This document shows, in pieces, positions 1 through 6,235 of a DNA stretch of 10,545 nt. Source of the stretch: Pseudomonadota bacterium (GTDB lineage: Bacteria; Pseudomonadota; Gammaproteobacteria; Pseudomonadales; UBA5518); the NCBI GenBank assembly GCA_963204845.1, contig CAUJIL010000304.1:1-10545 (forward strand). The letters are read 5' to 3'. Position 1 is the first letter of the stretch. Each line of letters begins with the position of its first letter. The translations under genes and the position numbers were made by a program. The notes under the pieces are model-generated. The model made no database searches. It was given only the letters and a program-made list of their open reading frames with translations, and had not been told where the DNA came from.

Positions 1-506
1 CCGTCCTGCCACACCGTGGTCTGGTGGAAGGACTGCGGCATCGAGTCGAAGCGGTTGATCACCATGTCGACCTTGCCCTGCTCGACGTTCAGGTAGCTCA
101 CGTCGCTCGGCGTCATGATATCGAGCGCCACCGCGGGGGCCTCGCGCTGCAGTCGTGCGAGCACGGCCGGAATCAGCGTCGATTCCGCGTAGTCGCTGGC
201 CATGATGCGAAACACGCGCGTCGACTGCGCGGGGTCGAAGGCTTTTTTCGGCTGCACCGCGCGCTCGACCGCGGCGAGCACGCTGCGCACCACCGGCTGC
301 AGTTCCAGCGCGCGCTCGGTCGGCGTCATGCCCTCGCTGGTGCGCACCAGCAGCGCGTCGTCGAACAGCTCGCGCAGGCGGCGCAGGCCGTTGCTCATCG
401 CCGGCTGCGTGATCCCGAGGTAGCTTGCCGCGCGCGTCACGTTGCGTTCGCGCAGCAGCACGTCGAGGTAGACCAGCAGGTTGAGGTCGATTCTCTCGAT
501 ATTCAT
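1..506 (-). CDS. LysR-type transcriptional regulator, 3' part cut off by window edge
   Basis: The reverse strand encodes 168 residues starting MNIERIDLNLLVYLDVLLRE before the window ends. Residues about 8-65 are a LysR winged helix-turn-helix: the stretch RNVTRAASYLGITQPAMSNG (21-40) is the helix-turn-helix and LRRLRELFDDALLVRT follows as the linker to the dimerisation helix. From about residue 96 (TRVFRIMASDYAE) the periplasmic-binding-protein-like effector domain begins, in the style of the NahR/NodD branch. Full family members have about 300 residues, so nearly half is missing. The ATG at 504-506 is chosen because homologues start a few residues before the DLNLL motif; no clear Shine-Dalgarno sequence precedes it. 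It is divergent from aceA, the usual arrangement for a LysR protein that controls its neighbour and itself. Control of aceA or the glyoxylate shunt is inferred from position only; the effector is unknown. Confidence 0.93.
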   Translation of the reverse strand, partial: MNIERIDLNLLVYLDVLLRERNVTRAASYLGITQPAMSNGLRRLRELFDDALLVRTSEGMTPTERALELQPVVRSVLAAVERAVQPKKAFDPAQSTRVFRIMASDYAESTLIPAVLARLQREAPAVALDIMTPSDVSYLNVEQGKVDMVINRFDSMPQSFHQTTVWQD

Positions 507-533
507 TTCAGGAATGCCCGGGATAGAAACGAT

Positions 534-548
534 AAATTGGATCAATTT
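534..548. promoter_or_regulatory. AT-rich palindrome in the lysR/aceA divergent region, candidate LysR operator
   Basis: A perfect inverted repeat, AAATTG-GAT-CAATTT, sits between the two divergent genes in otherwise GC-rich DNA. It lies 28 bases upstream of the LysR start and about 50 bases upstream of aceA. LysR-type proteins commonly bind short interrupted palindromes of the T-N11-A type in such gaps, so this is the best candidate binding site here. It overlaps a weak -35-like hexamer (TTGGAT, 537-542) that is 18 bases from TACACT (561-566), a possible aceA promoter. The palindrome is seen directly; its function is inferred. Confidence 0.4.
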
Positions 549-599
549 TGTCGCGATCCTTACACTCTGTCCATCTTTTGTCCCCAGGGAGCCGATCCG

Positions 600-1922
600 A
601 TGAGCATTTACACCTCCACCCGCGCCGAACAGATTGCCCTGCTGGAGAAGGATTGGGCCGAGAATCCGCGCTGGAAGGGCATCAAGCGCGGCTATACGGC
701 CTCCGACGTGGTGCACCTGCGCGGTTCGCTGCAGCCACAGCACACGCTGGCCGAACTCGGTGCGCAGAAGCTGTGGAACTACATCCACGACGAGGACTAC
801 ATCAACTGTTTGGGCGCGCTGACCGGCGGGCAGGCGGTGCAGCAGGTGAAGGCCGGCGTGAAGGCGATCTACCTGTCGGGCTGGCAGGTCGCGGCCGACA
901 ACAACTCGGCGCAGACGATGTATCCGGACCAGTCGCTGTACCCGGTGGACTCGGTGCCGGCGGTGGTGCGGCGGATCAACAACGCGTTCCGCCGCGCCGA
1001 CCAGATCCAGTGGGCGAGCAACATCGCCCCCAGCGACCCGAAGTACGTCGATTACTTCGCGCCCATCGTCGCCGACGCCGAGGCGGGCTTCGGCGGCGTG
1101 CTGAACGCCTTCGAGCTGATGAAGGCGATGATCGAGGCCGGCGCCGCCGGGGTGCACTTCGAGGACCAGCTCGCCTCGGTCAAGAAGTGCGGCCACATGG
1201 GCGGCAAGGTGCTGGTGCCGACGCAGGAAGCGGTGCAGAAGCTGATCGCGGCGCGGCTGGCGGCCGACGTCTGCGGCACCTCGACGATCGTGCTCGCGCG
1301 TACCGACGCCAACGCCGCGACGCTGCTGACCAGCGATCACGACGACAACGACAAGCCCTTCGTCACCGGCGCGCGCACGGCCGAGGGCTTCTACAACGTA
1401 CGCGCCGGCATCGGGCAGGCGATCAGCCGCGGACTGGCGTACGCGCCGTACGCGGACCTGATCTGGTGCGAGACCGCGAAGCCCGACCTCGACGAGGCGC
1501 GGCAATTCGCCGAGGCGATCCGCCGCGAGTATCCGGACCAGTTGCTCGCGTACAACTGCTCGCCGTCGTTCAACTGGAAGAAGAACCTCGACGACGCGAC
1601 GATCGCGAAGTTCCAGCGCGAGCTCGGCGCGATGGGCTACAAGTATCAGTTCATCACGCTCGCCGGTATCCACAGCATGTGGTACAACATGTTCGAACTC
1701 GCCTACGGCTACGCGCGCAACGGCATGACCTCCTACGTCGAGCTGCAGGAGAAGGAGTTCGCGGCCGCGAACCGCGGCTACACCTTCGTGAGCCACCAGC
1801 AGGAAGTGGGCACCGGTTACTTCGACCAGGTCACGACCTGCATCCAGGGCGGCACCTCCTCGGTCACGGCATTGACGGGTTCCACCGAGGAAGAGCAGTT
1901 CACGGTGGTCTCGAGCCACTGA
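600..1922 (+). CDS. aceA: Isocitrate lyase (glyoxylate shunt)
   Basis: Encodes a 440-residue isocitrate lyase, which cleaves isocitrate to glyoxylate and succinate in the cytoplasm and allows growth on acetate, fatty acids and other C2-yielding substrates. The signature KKCGHMGG is at residues 195-202, with the catalytic cysteine at 197. Other family landmarks are SGWQVAAD (93-100), the aspartate-containing VADAEAGFGG (157-166), FEDQ (187-190) and NCSPSFNW (319-326). The length matches the short class typified by the E. coli enzyme (434 residues), without the large insertion of eukaryotic forms. The ATG at 600 is preceded by AGGGAG (586-591) at good spacing. The frame stays open far upstream to position 24, but that part is antisense to the LysR gene. 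Malate synthase is not in the window. The gene probably shares a transcript with the RraA-family gene 13 bases downstream, and the divergent LysR protein may regulate it. Confidence 0.98.
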   Translation: MSIYTSTRAEQIALLEKDWAENPRWKGIKRGYTASDVVHLRGSLQPQHTLAELGAQKLWNYIHDEDYINCLGALTGGQAVQQVKAGVKAIYLSGWQVAADNNSAQTMYPDQSLYPVDSVPAVVRRINNAFRRADQIQWASNIAPSDPKYVDYFAPIVADAEAGFGGVLNAFELMKAMIEAGAAGVHFEDQLASVKKCGHMGGKVLVPTQEAVQKLIAARLAADVCGTSTIVLARTDANAATLLTSDHDDNDKPFVTGARTAEGFYNVRAGIGQAISRGLAYAPYADLIWCETAKPDLDEARQFAEAIRREYPDQLLAYNCSPSFNWKKNLDDATIAKFQRELGAMGYKYQFITLAGIHSMWYNMFELAYGYARNGMTSYVELQEKEFAAANRGYTFVSHQQEVGTGYFDQVTTCIQGGTSSVTALTGSTEEEQFTVVSSH

Positions 1923-1935
1923 CCACGGGGGCCGC

Positions 1936-2421
1936 ATGAGTCCGAGCACCTGCGATATCTGCGATCGGCATCCCGCGCTGGTGCGGGTTGCCGAGCCGCT
2001 GTTCCGTGACTTCGGCGGCCGTCACGCCTTCGACGGCCGCATCGTCACGATCAAGTGCCACGAGGACAACTCGCTGGTGCGCGAGCTGGTCGCCGAGCCG
2101 GGTCGCGGCTGCGTGCTGGTGGTCGACGGGGGCGGTTCGCTGCGTCGTTCGCTGCTCGGCGACCAGCTCGCGGAGAAGGCGAGCGCCAACGGCTGGGAAG
2201 GCATCGTGGTGTTCGGCGCCGTGCGCGACGTCGAGGCGCTCGCGGGCCTGAACCTCGGCGTGAAGGCGCTCGGCGCGATCCCGCTCAAGACAGAGAAGCG
2301 CGGGATCGGGGACCGCGACGTCGCGCTGCGCTTCGCCGCGGTGGACTTCATCCCCGGCGAGTACCTCTACGCCGACGCCAACGGCATCGTGGTCGCGCCG
2401 TCGGCTCTCGCCACCGACTGA
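1936..2421 (+). CDS. rraA: RraA-family protein (RNase E regulator-like / HMG aldolase-like)
   Basis: A 161-residue protein spanning the whole RraA fold. Landmarks are EPLFRDFGGR (20-29), a glycine-rich VVDGGGSLRRSLLGD (62-76), NGWEGIVVFGAVRD (85-98) and LYADANGIVVAP (144-155). E. coli RraA, also 161 residues, binds and inhibits RNase E. Relatives with a D-x20-R-D motif are 4-hydroxy-4-methyl-2-oxoglutarate / oxaloacetate-cleaving aldolases. This protein does have that spacing: D76, then 20 residues, then R97-D98. The family call is secure, but which activity it has is open; the symbol follows overall similarity. The ATG at 1936 follows the aceA stop by 13 bases with only a G-rich stretch as ribosome site, suggesting co-transcription with aceA. 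Its stop codon abuts the stop codon of the convergent ggt gene. Confidence 0.93.
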   Translation: MSPSTCDICDRHPALVRVAEPLFRDFGGRHAFDGRIVTIKCHEDNSLVRELVAEPGRGCVLVVDGGGSLRRSLLGDQLAEKASANGWEGIVVFGAVRDVEALAGLNLGVKALGAIPLKTEKRGIGDRDVALRFAAVDFIPGEYLYADANGIVVAPSALATD

Positions 2422-4227
2422 CTAGCGCGGCTGCAGCTTCTTGCGCAGCTCCGCCGCGTTCTGCACGTCCTCCACCACCGCCACGCCGCCGCCCGGGCGG
2501 CGCGTGTCGCTGGCGCCGTACATGATCCCGTCGCGGTAGACCAGCGACTGGGCATTGCCGAACAACGGTCCGGCGGGGCCAATGGGGTGACCCAGGCCCA
2601 CCAGCAGCGCGGACGTGTCGGGGCTGATCCCCGGCTCCAGGTAGAGTTCGTCGGGCAACCACTGGTGGTGCACACGCGGCTGTGCGCTCGCGTCGGCGAT
2701 GTTCATGTCGAACACCAGCGTGTTGAGCAGGATCTGCAGCACCACGGTGATGATGCGCGGCCCGCCGGGGGCGCCGGTGGCCAGCAACGGCCGGCCGTCG
2801 CGCAGCACGATGGTCGGCGTCATCGAGGACAGCGGACGCTTGCCGGCGGCGATCGCGTTGGCCTCGTCGCCGGTCAGTCCGAAGGCGTTCGCCACTCCCG
2901 GCGCGACCGCGAAGTCGTCCATCTCGTTGTTCAGGAAAAAGCCCGCTCCCGGCACCGCGATGCCGTTGCCGAACGAGAAGTTCAGCGTGTAGGTGTTGGA
3001 CACCATGTTGCCGTCCGCGTCGACCACCGAGTAGTGGGTGGTCTCGGTGCTCTCGCGCGGAAACTCCGTCACCGGGCGGATCTCGGTCGCTGGCGTGGCG
3101 CGCCGCGGGTCGATCGCCGCGCGGATCGTGTGCGCGTAGTGCGGCGAGGTCAGCTCCGCGACCGGTACCTGGTGGAAGTCCGGATCGCCGAGGTGGCGGC
3201 TGCGGTCCGCGTAGGCGCGCTTCATCGTTTCGGTCAGCACGTGGATGTAGGCGGCGCTGTTCAGTTGCAGTTCGCGCAGCGGGAAGCCTTCGAGCACGTT
3301 CAGCATCTGCACCAGGTGCACCCCGCCCGAGGAGGGCGGCGGCATCGACACGATCTCGTAGCCGTTGAACGTGCCGCGCACCGGTTCGCGCTCGATCGCG
3401 CGGTAGGCCGCGAGGTCCTCGTGCGTGATCAGGCCGCCGCCGCGCTTCATCTCGACGAGCAGCCGCTCGGCGACCGGTCCCTCGTAGAACCCGGCGGGGC
3501 CGCGGTCCGAAATCTGGGTCAGTGTCCACGCCAGGTCGCGCTGGCGCAGGATCTCGCCGGGCTCCCACGGTGAGCCGTCGGGGCGGAACAGGTAGTGCGC
3601 GGCGGCCGGGTTGGCGAGCAGCCGCTTGCCCCAGGGGCTGGCGAGCGTGTTGGCGAGCGCGAAGCCGACCGGGAAGCCGTGGTGGGCGAGGTCGATCGCC
3701 GGGCGCATCACGGTGGCGCGGTCGAGGCGGCCGTACTTCTGGTGCGCGAGCAGCAGCCCGGCGACCGTGCCGGGCACGCCGGAGGCCAGGTGCGTGCGCT
3801 GCGAGCGCCCCGCGGCGACCGCGCCGCGCTCGTCGAGGAACATGTCCGGGCGCGCCGCGCGCGGCGCGACCTCGCGGTAGTCGATCGCGACCGTGCGGCC
3901 TTCCTGCGCCAGGTGCACCAGCATGAAGCCGCCGCCGCCGATGTTGCCGGCCTGCGGGTAGGTGACCGCGAGCGCGAAGCCGGTCGCCACCGCGGCGTCG
4001 ATTGCATTGCCGCCCGCGGCGAGGATGTGCGCACCGACGCGGCTGGCGATGGTATCGGCGCTGACCACCATCCCGGCTTTCGACAGCACGGGGTGGAAGC
4101 GCGCGTCGTAGCCGACGATCGGCGCGGTGGTCTGCCTGGCCTGCTCGGCGCGGGGCGCCGGCGCGAAGACCAGTACGGTTGCGATCAGGAGCAGCGTGGC
4201 GCGCGCGCCGAGTGCGATGCGTCCCAT
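2422..4227 (-). CDS. ggt: Gamma-glutamyltransferase, exported proenzyme
   Basis: A 601-residue gamma-glutamyltranspeptidase/glutathione hydrolase of the N-terminal-nucleophile type. It removes the gamma-glutamyl group of glutathione and other gamma-glutamyl compounds and hydrolyses it or passes it to amino acids. Residues 1-27 look like a Sec signal peptide (basic start, hydrophobic 10-24, likely cut after APRA), so it should act in the periplasm. The autoprocessing site is TTHYSVVD: cleavage is expected between E395 and T396, leaving T396 as nucleophile on the small subunit. IDYREVAP (115-122) carries the arginine that holds the substrate carboxylate, RPLSSM (464-469) the paired serines of the binding pocket, and GAPGGPRIIT (485-494) a glycine-rich loop. 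NNEMDDF (433-439) is also conserved. It starts 4 bases after the htpX stop, so it is very likely translated from the htpX message, and it ends with no spacer against the RraA-family gene. Confidence 0.97.
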   Translation of the reverse strand: MGRIALGARATLLLIATVLVFAPAPRAEQARQTTAPIVGYDARFHPVLSKAGMVVSADTIASRVGAHILAAGGNAIDAAVATGFALAVTYPQAGNIGGGGFMLVHLAQEGRTVAIDYREVAPRAARPDMFLDERGAVAAGRSQRTHLASGVPGTVAGLLLAHQKYGRLDRATVMRPAIDLAHHGFPVGFALANTLASPWGKRLLANPAAAHYLFRPDGSPWEPGEILRQRDLAWTLTQISDRGPAGFYEGPVAERLLVEMKRGGGLITHEDLAAYRAIEREPVRGTFNGYEIVSMPPPSSGGVHLVQMLNVLEGFPLRELQLNSAAYIHVLTETMKRAYADRSRHLGDPDFHQVPVAELTSPHYAHTIRAAIDPRRATPATEIRPVTEFPRESTETTHYSVVDADGNMVSNTYTLNFSFGNGIAVPGAGFFLNNEMDDFAVAPGVANAFGLTGDEANAIAAGKRPLSSMTPTIVLRDGRPLLATGAPGGPRIITVVLQILLNTLVFDMNIADASAQPRVHHQWLPDELYLEPGISPDTSALLVGLGHPIGPAGPLFGNAQSLVYRDGIMYGASDTRRPGGGVAVVEDVQNAAELRKKLQPR

Positions 4228-4231
4228 CGGA

Positions 4232-5119
4232 TCAGGCGCCGGTGCGCAGCGCGGCGATGCGCTCGTCGAGCGGCGGGTGCGTGCGCAGCAGCGCCATCAA
4301 CCCCTGTTTGAGGTCGCCGCTGATGCCGAACGCGGTCAGCGTCTCCGGCATCTGCTTCGGCAGGTCCTGCTCGGTCTTCAGCCGTTCGAGCGCGGCGATC
4401 ATCGCGTTGCGCCCGCCCAGGCGCGCGCCGGCCGCGTCGGCGCGGAACTCGCGCCGGCGGCTGAACCACATCACGACCATCGAGGCGAGCACGCCCAGTA
4501 CGATCTCGGCGACGATCGTCGTCACGTAGAAGCCGATGCCGTGGCCGCGCTCGGTCTTGAACACCACGCGATCCACCGTGTGGCCGATGACGCGTGCGAA
4601 GAACATCACGAAGGTGTTCACCACGCCCTGGATCAGCGCCAGCGTGACCATGTCGCCGTTGGCGACGTGGCCGATCTCGTGCGCGAGCACCGCGCGCGCT
4701 TCCTCGGGCCGGAAGCGCGCGAGCAGTCCATCGCTGACCGCCACCAGCGCGGCGTTGCGGTTCCAGCCGGTGGCGAAGGCGTTCGACGCCGGCGACGGGA
4801 AGATGCCGATCTCGGGCGTGCCGATGCCGGCATCGCGCGCGAGTTCGGTGACCGTCTGCACCAGCCACTGTTCCTCGCGGGTGCGCGGCTGCTCGATCAC
4901 GCGGGTGCCAGTGGCGCGCCTGGCCATCCACTTCGACAGGAACAGCGAAATCAGCGAGCCGCTCATGCCGAACACGGCGCAAAACACCAGCAGTGCCTGC
5001 AGGTTCAGGTCCACACCGTTGGCGGCCATGAACGAATCGAAGCCGAGCAGCTTCAGCGTGACGCTGGCCAGCAGCAATACCGCCAGGTTCGTGAGCAGGA
5101 ACAACCCAATACGCATCAT
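4232..5119 (-). CDS. htpX: Membrane zinc metalloprotease HtpX (M48 family)
   Basis: A 295-residue inner-membrane protease that degrades damaged or misfolded membrane proteins alongside FtsH. The zinc motif HEIGH is at residues 147-151; the third ligand is expected to be E224 in RREFRADAAG. Hydrophobic segments lie at about 4-25, 40-62, 157-178 and 196-218, the four-helix layout of the family. IEQPR (75-79), SNAFATGWNR (112-121), NGDMVTLALIQGVVNTF (154-170) and the C-terminal HPPLDERIAALRTG (281-294) match E. coli HtpX (293 residues). The start MMRIGLFLLTN also matches, and GAGG (5130-5133) lies ten bases upstream of the ATG. A near-ideal heat-shock promoter precedes it, matching the known heat-shock control of htpX in E. 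coli. ggt follows after 4 bases. Confidence 0.98.
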   Translation of the reverse strand: MMRIGLFLLTNLAVLLLASVTLKLLGFDSFMAANGVDLNLQALLVFCAVFGMSGSLISLFLSKWMARRATGTRVIEQPRTREEQWLVQTVTELARDAGIGTPEIGIFPSPASNAFATGWNRNAALVAVSDGLLARFRPEEARAVLAHEIGHVANGDMVTLALIQGVVNTFVMFFARVIGHTVDRVVFKTERGHGIGFYVTTIVAEIVLGVLASMVVMWFSRRREFRADAAGARLGGRNAMIAALERLKTEQDLPKQMPETLTAFGISGDLKQGLMALLRTHPPLDERIAALRTGA

Positions 5120-5158
5120 GTCAGCGGTACCTCGTCGGGAATGGTGTGCACGCGCCTT

Positions 5159-5187
5159 AGATGGGGTGTCGCGGGCGAAGTTTCAAG
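5159..5187 (-). promoter_or_regulatory. Sigma-32 (RpoH) heat-shock promoter for htpX
   Basis: On the minus strand CTTGAAA (5181-5187) is followed after exactly 14 bases by CCCCATCT (5159-5166). This matches the RpoH consensus CTTGAAA-N(11-16)-CCCCATnT at every defined position. The transcript would begin near 5150, giving a leader of about 30 bases before the htpX ATG with its GAGG site. The -35 element overlaps the stop codon of the upstream 97-residue gene. htpX is a known RpoH target in E. coli, so sequence and context agree. Confidence 0.85.
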
Positions 5188-5476
5188 CTGCCGGCGCCGC
5201 ATCGCCGTCGCCGTCGGTGGCTGCCACGGTGTGTGGCGCAGCATCCACGATCGGGTTCAGCACCTCCACCACCGGCAGGCCGCGTTCGTCGACCTCGCAG
5301 GCGAGGATCTCCGCGCGCAGCGCGACGTCCTTCACGTTGACCTCGAACAACTCGTTCACCGCCACGTCGCGGTGCGGCGTGCGGAACAGCGCTGCCGGGC
5401 GGCTGCCGTCGATCCACTCGTGGTGGCGCCCGAGGTAGTGCTGGTGCTGGTTGCGGATCACGAACAGCTGTTTCAC
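5183..5476 (-). CDS. Small conserved-looking protein of unknown function, coupled to TetR gene
   Basis: A 97-residue protein starting (M/V)KQLFVIRNQHQHYLGRHHEW. I do not recognise a named family. It has no signal peptide or membrane segment and looks like a small soluble domain: a short strand-like start, a His/Arg-rich patch (NQHQHYLGRHHEW, about 8-20), HRDVAVNELFEVNVKDVALRAEIL as probable alternating helix and strand (about 48-71), and a low-complexity, Ala/Asp-rich tail from about 79. The GTG at 5474-5476 is preferred: it overlaps the TetR stop in GTGA, and GGAGAGGAG (5479-5487) lies immediately upstream. An ATG further upstream (5515) would overlap the TetR gene by 43 bases and add a basic, unconvincing leader. 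The 4-base overlap implies translational coupling with the regulator. It could be a partner or target of that regulator; no function can be assigned. Confidence 0.8.
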   Translation of the reverse strand: MKQLFVIRNQHQHYLGRHHEWIDGSRPAALFRTPHRDVAVNELFEVNVKDVALRAEILACEVDERGLPVVEVLNPIVDAAPHTVAATDGDGDAAPAA

Positions 5477-6141
5477 GGCTCCTCTCCGTCGTCCTGGTAA
5501 GGCTGCAGCAGGCACAGCGCAAGCCGTTTCAGGTCGGCGAGCGTACGCCTGGCGCGCACGCCGTTCTGGTTGACCACCACGAGCAGCAGCGCGTGCGTGA
5601 GCTCGAGCCAGGCGCGGGCGATGCGCCCGAGTTCGTTCGCCGTGCCGCGCAAGCCGAGCCGTGCGAACGCGGCCGTCATGCGCGCGATCACCAGTTCGTC
5701 GTGGCGCTGGTCGAGTCCGCGCAGCTCCGGCACCGAGAACATCGCCTGCACCAGGTGCAGTATGCCCTGCTGCGTGCGGTACACCGCGAGCTGGCGCTCG
5801 ACCACGCGCTCGGCGAACTCCGCCAGCGACAGCGCGTCGAGGCGCCAGCGATCGATCTCGTCGAGCGAACCCTCGACCTCGCGCAGCCAGCGTTCGGCCA
5901 GCGCGTACATGATCGCGTGCTTGTTCGGGAAGTAGTGGTACAGCGTACCGACCGAGATCCCGGCCGCGCGCGCGATCAGGATCGTGGTGAGCGCGTCGAA
6001 GCCGACCTCGTCGAGCAGTGCCGCGGTGACGTCGAGGATGCGCTGTGCGCGCTCGACCGAGCGCCGCTGCAGCGGCTCGCGGCGCGGCAGCAGGCGCTCG
6101 CCTCCCCCTGCGGCGCTGGCGCTCCCGGTCATGCTGCTCAT
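5473..6141 (-). CDS. TetR/AcrR-family transcriptional regulator
   Basis: A 222-residue one-component repressor-like protein. Residues about 30-75 form the DNA-binding domain: RAQRILDVTAALLDEVGFDA, then the helix-turn-helix TTILIARAAGISVGTLYHYF (52-71) followed by PNKHAI. The remaining 145 residues are the helical ligand-binding and dimerisation domain, which is not diagnostic, so the ligand is unknown. The ATG at 6141 is chosen; an AGGAG lies 13 bases upstream (slightly long), and the ATG at 6132 is an alternative. The frame extends to an ATG at 6204, but that adds an Arg/Pro-rich leader without a ribosome site. A -10-like TAGAAT (6191-6196) would place transcription start inside that extension. 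The stop overlaps the start of the 97-residue gene by 4 bases. It lies 94 bases after puuB on the same strand, so read-through is possible. Targets are unknown; itself and the small gene are the obvious candidates. Confidence 0.93.
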   Translation of the reverse strand: MSSMTGSASAAGGGERLLPRREPLQRRSVERAQRILDVTAALLDEVGFDALTTILIARAAGISVGTLYHYFPNKHAIMYALAERWLREVEGSLDEIDRWRLDALSLAEFAERVVERQLAVYRTQQGILHLVQAMFSVPELRGLDQRHDELVIARMTAAFARLGLRGTANELGRIARAWLELTHALLLVVVNQNGVRARRTLADLKRLALCLLQPYQDDGEEP

Positions 6142-6235
6142 CGTGGTGCGGGATCTCCTCGCTGCTGGCGCGCGGTCAGGCGGGCGGCGCATTCTAGCCA
6201 CCATGCCGCACGGGCGCCAGCGCGGCTCGGGGCGC

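Noticed and set aside
24..599. In-frame upstream extension of isocitrate lyase by 192 codons
   Set aside because: The added sequence is antisense to a clear LysR gene and resembles nothing in isocitrate lyases; the ATG at 600 has a good ribosome site and gives the normal family length.
4127..5500. Long 457-codon plus-strand reading frame opposite htpX and its neighbours
   Set aside because: Shadow frame: it crosses the gene boundaries of htpX, ggt and the 97-residue gene and has no recognisable domain.
6142..6204. Longer TetR start at 6204
   Set aside because: The leader is Arg/Pro-rich, lacks a ribosome site and would contain the likely -10 element TAGAAT (6191-6196).
6164..6221. Inverted repeat GCTGGCGC / GCGCCAGC upstream of the TetR gene
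   Set aside because: The 42-base loop and the all-GC composition make a chance match likely in this genome; not convincing as a TetR operator.
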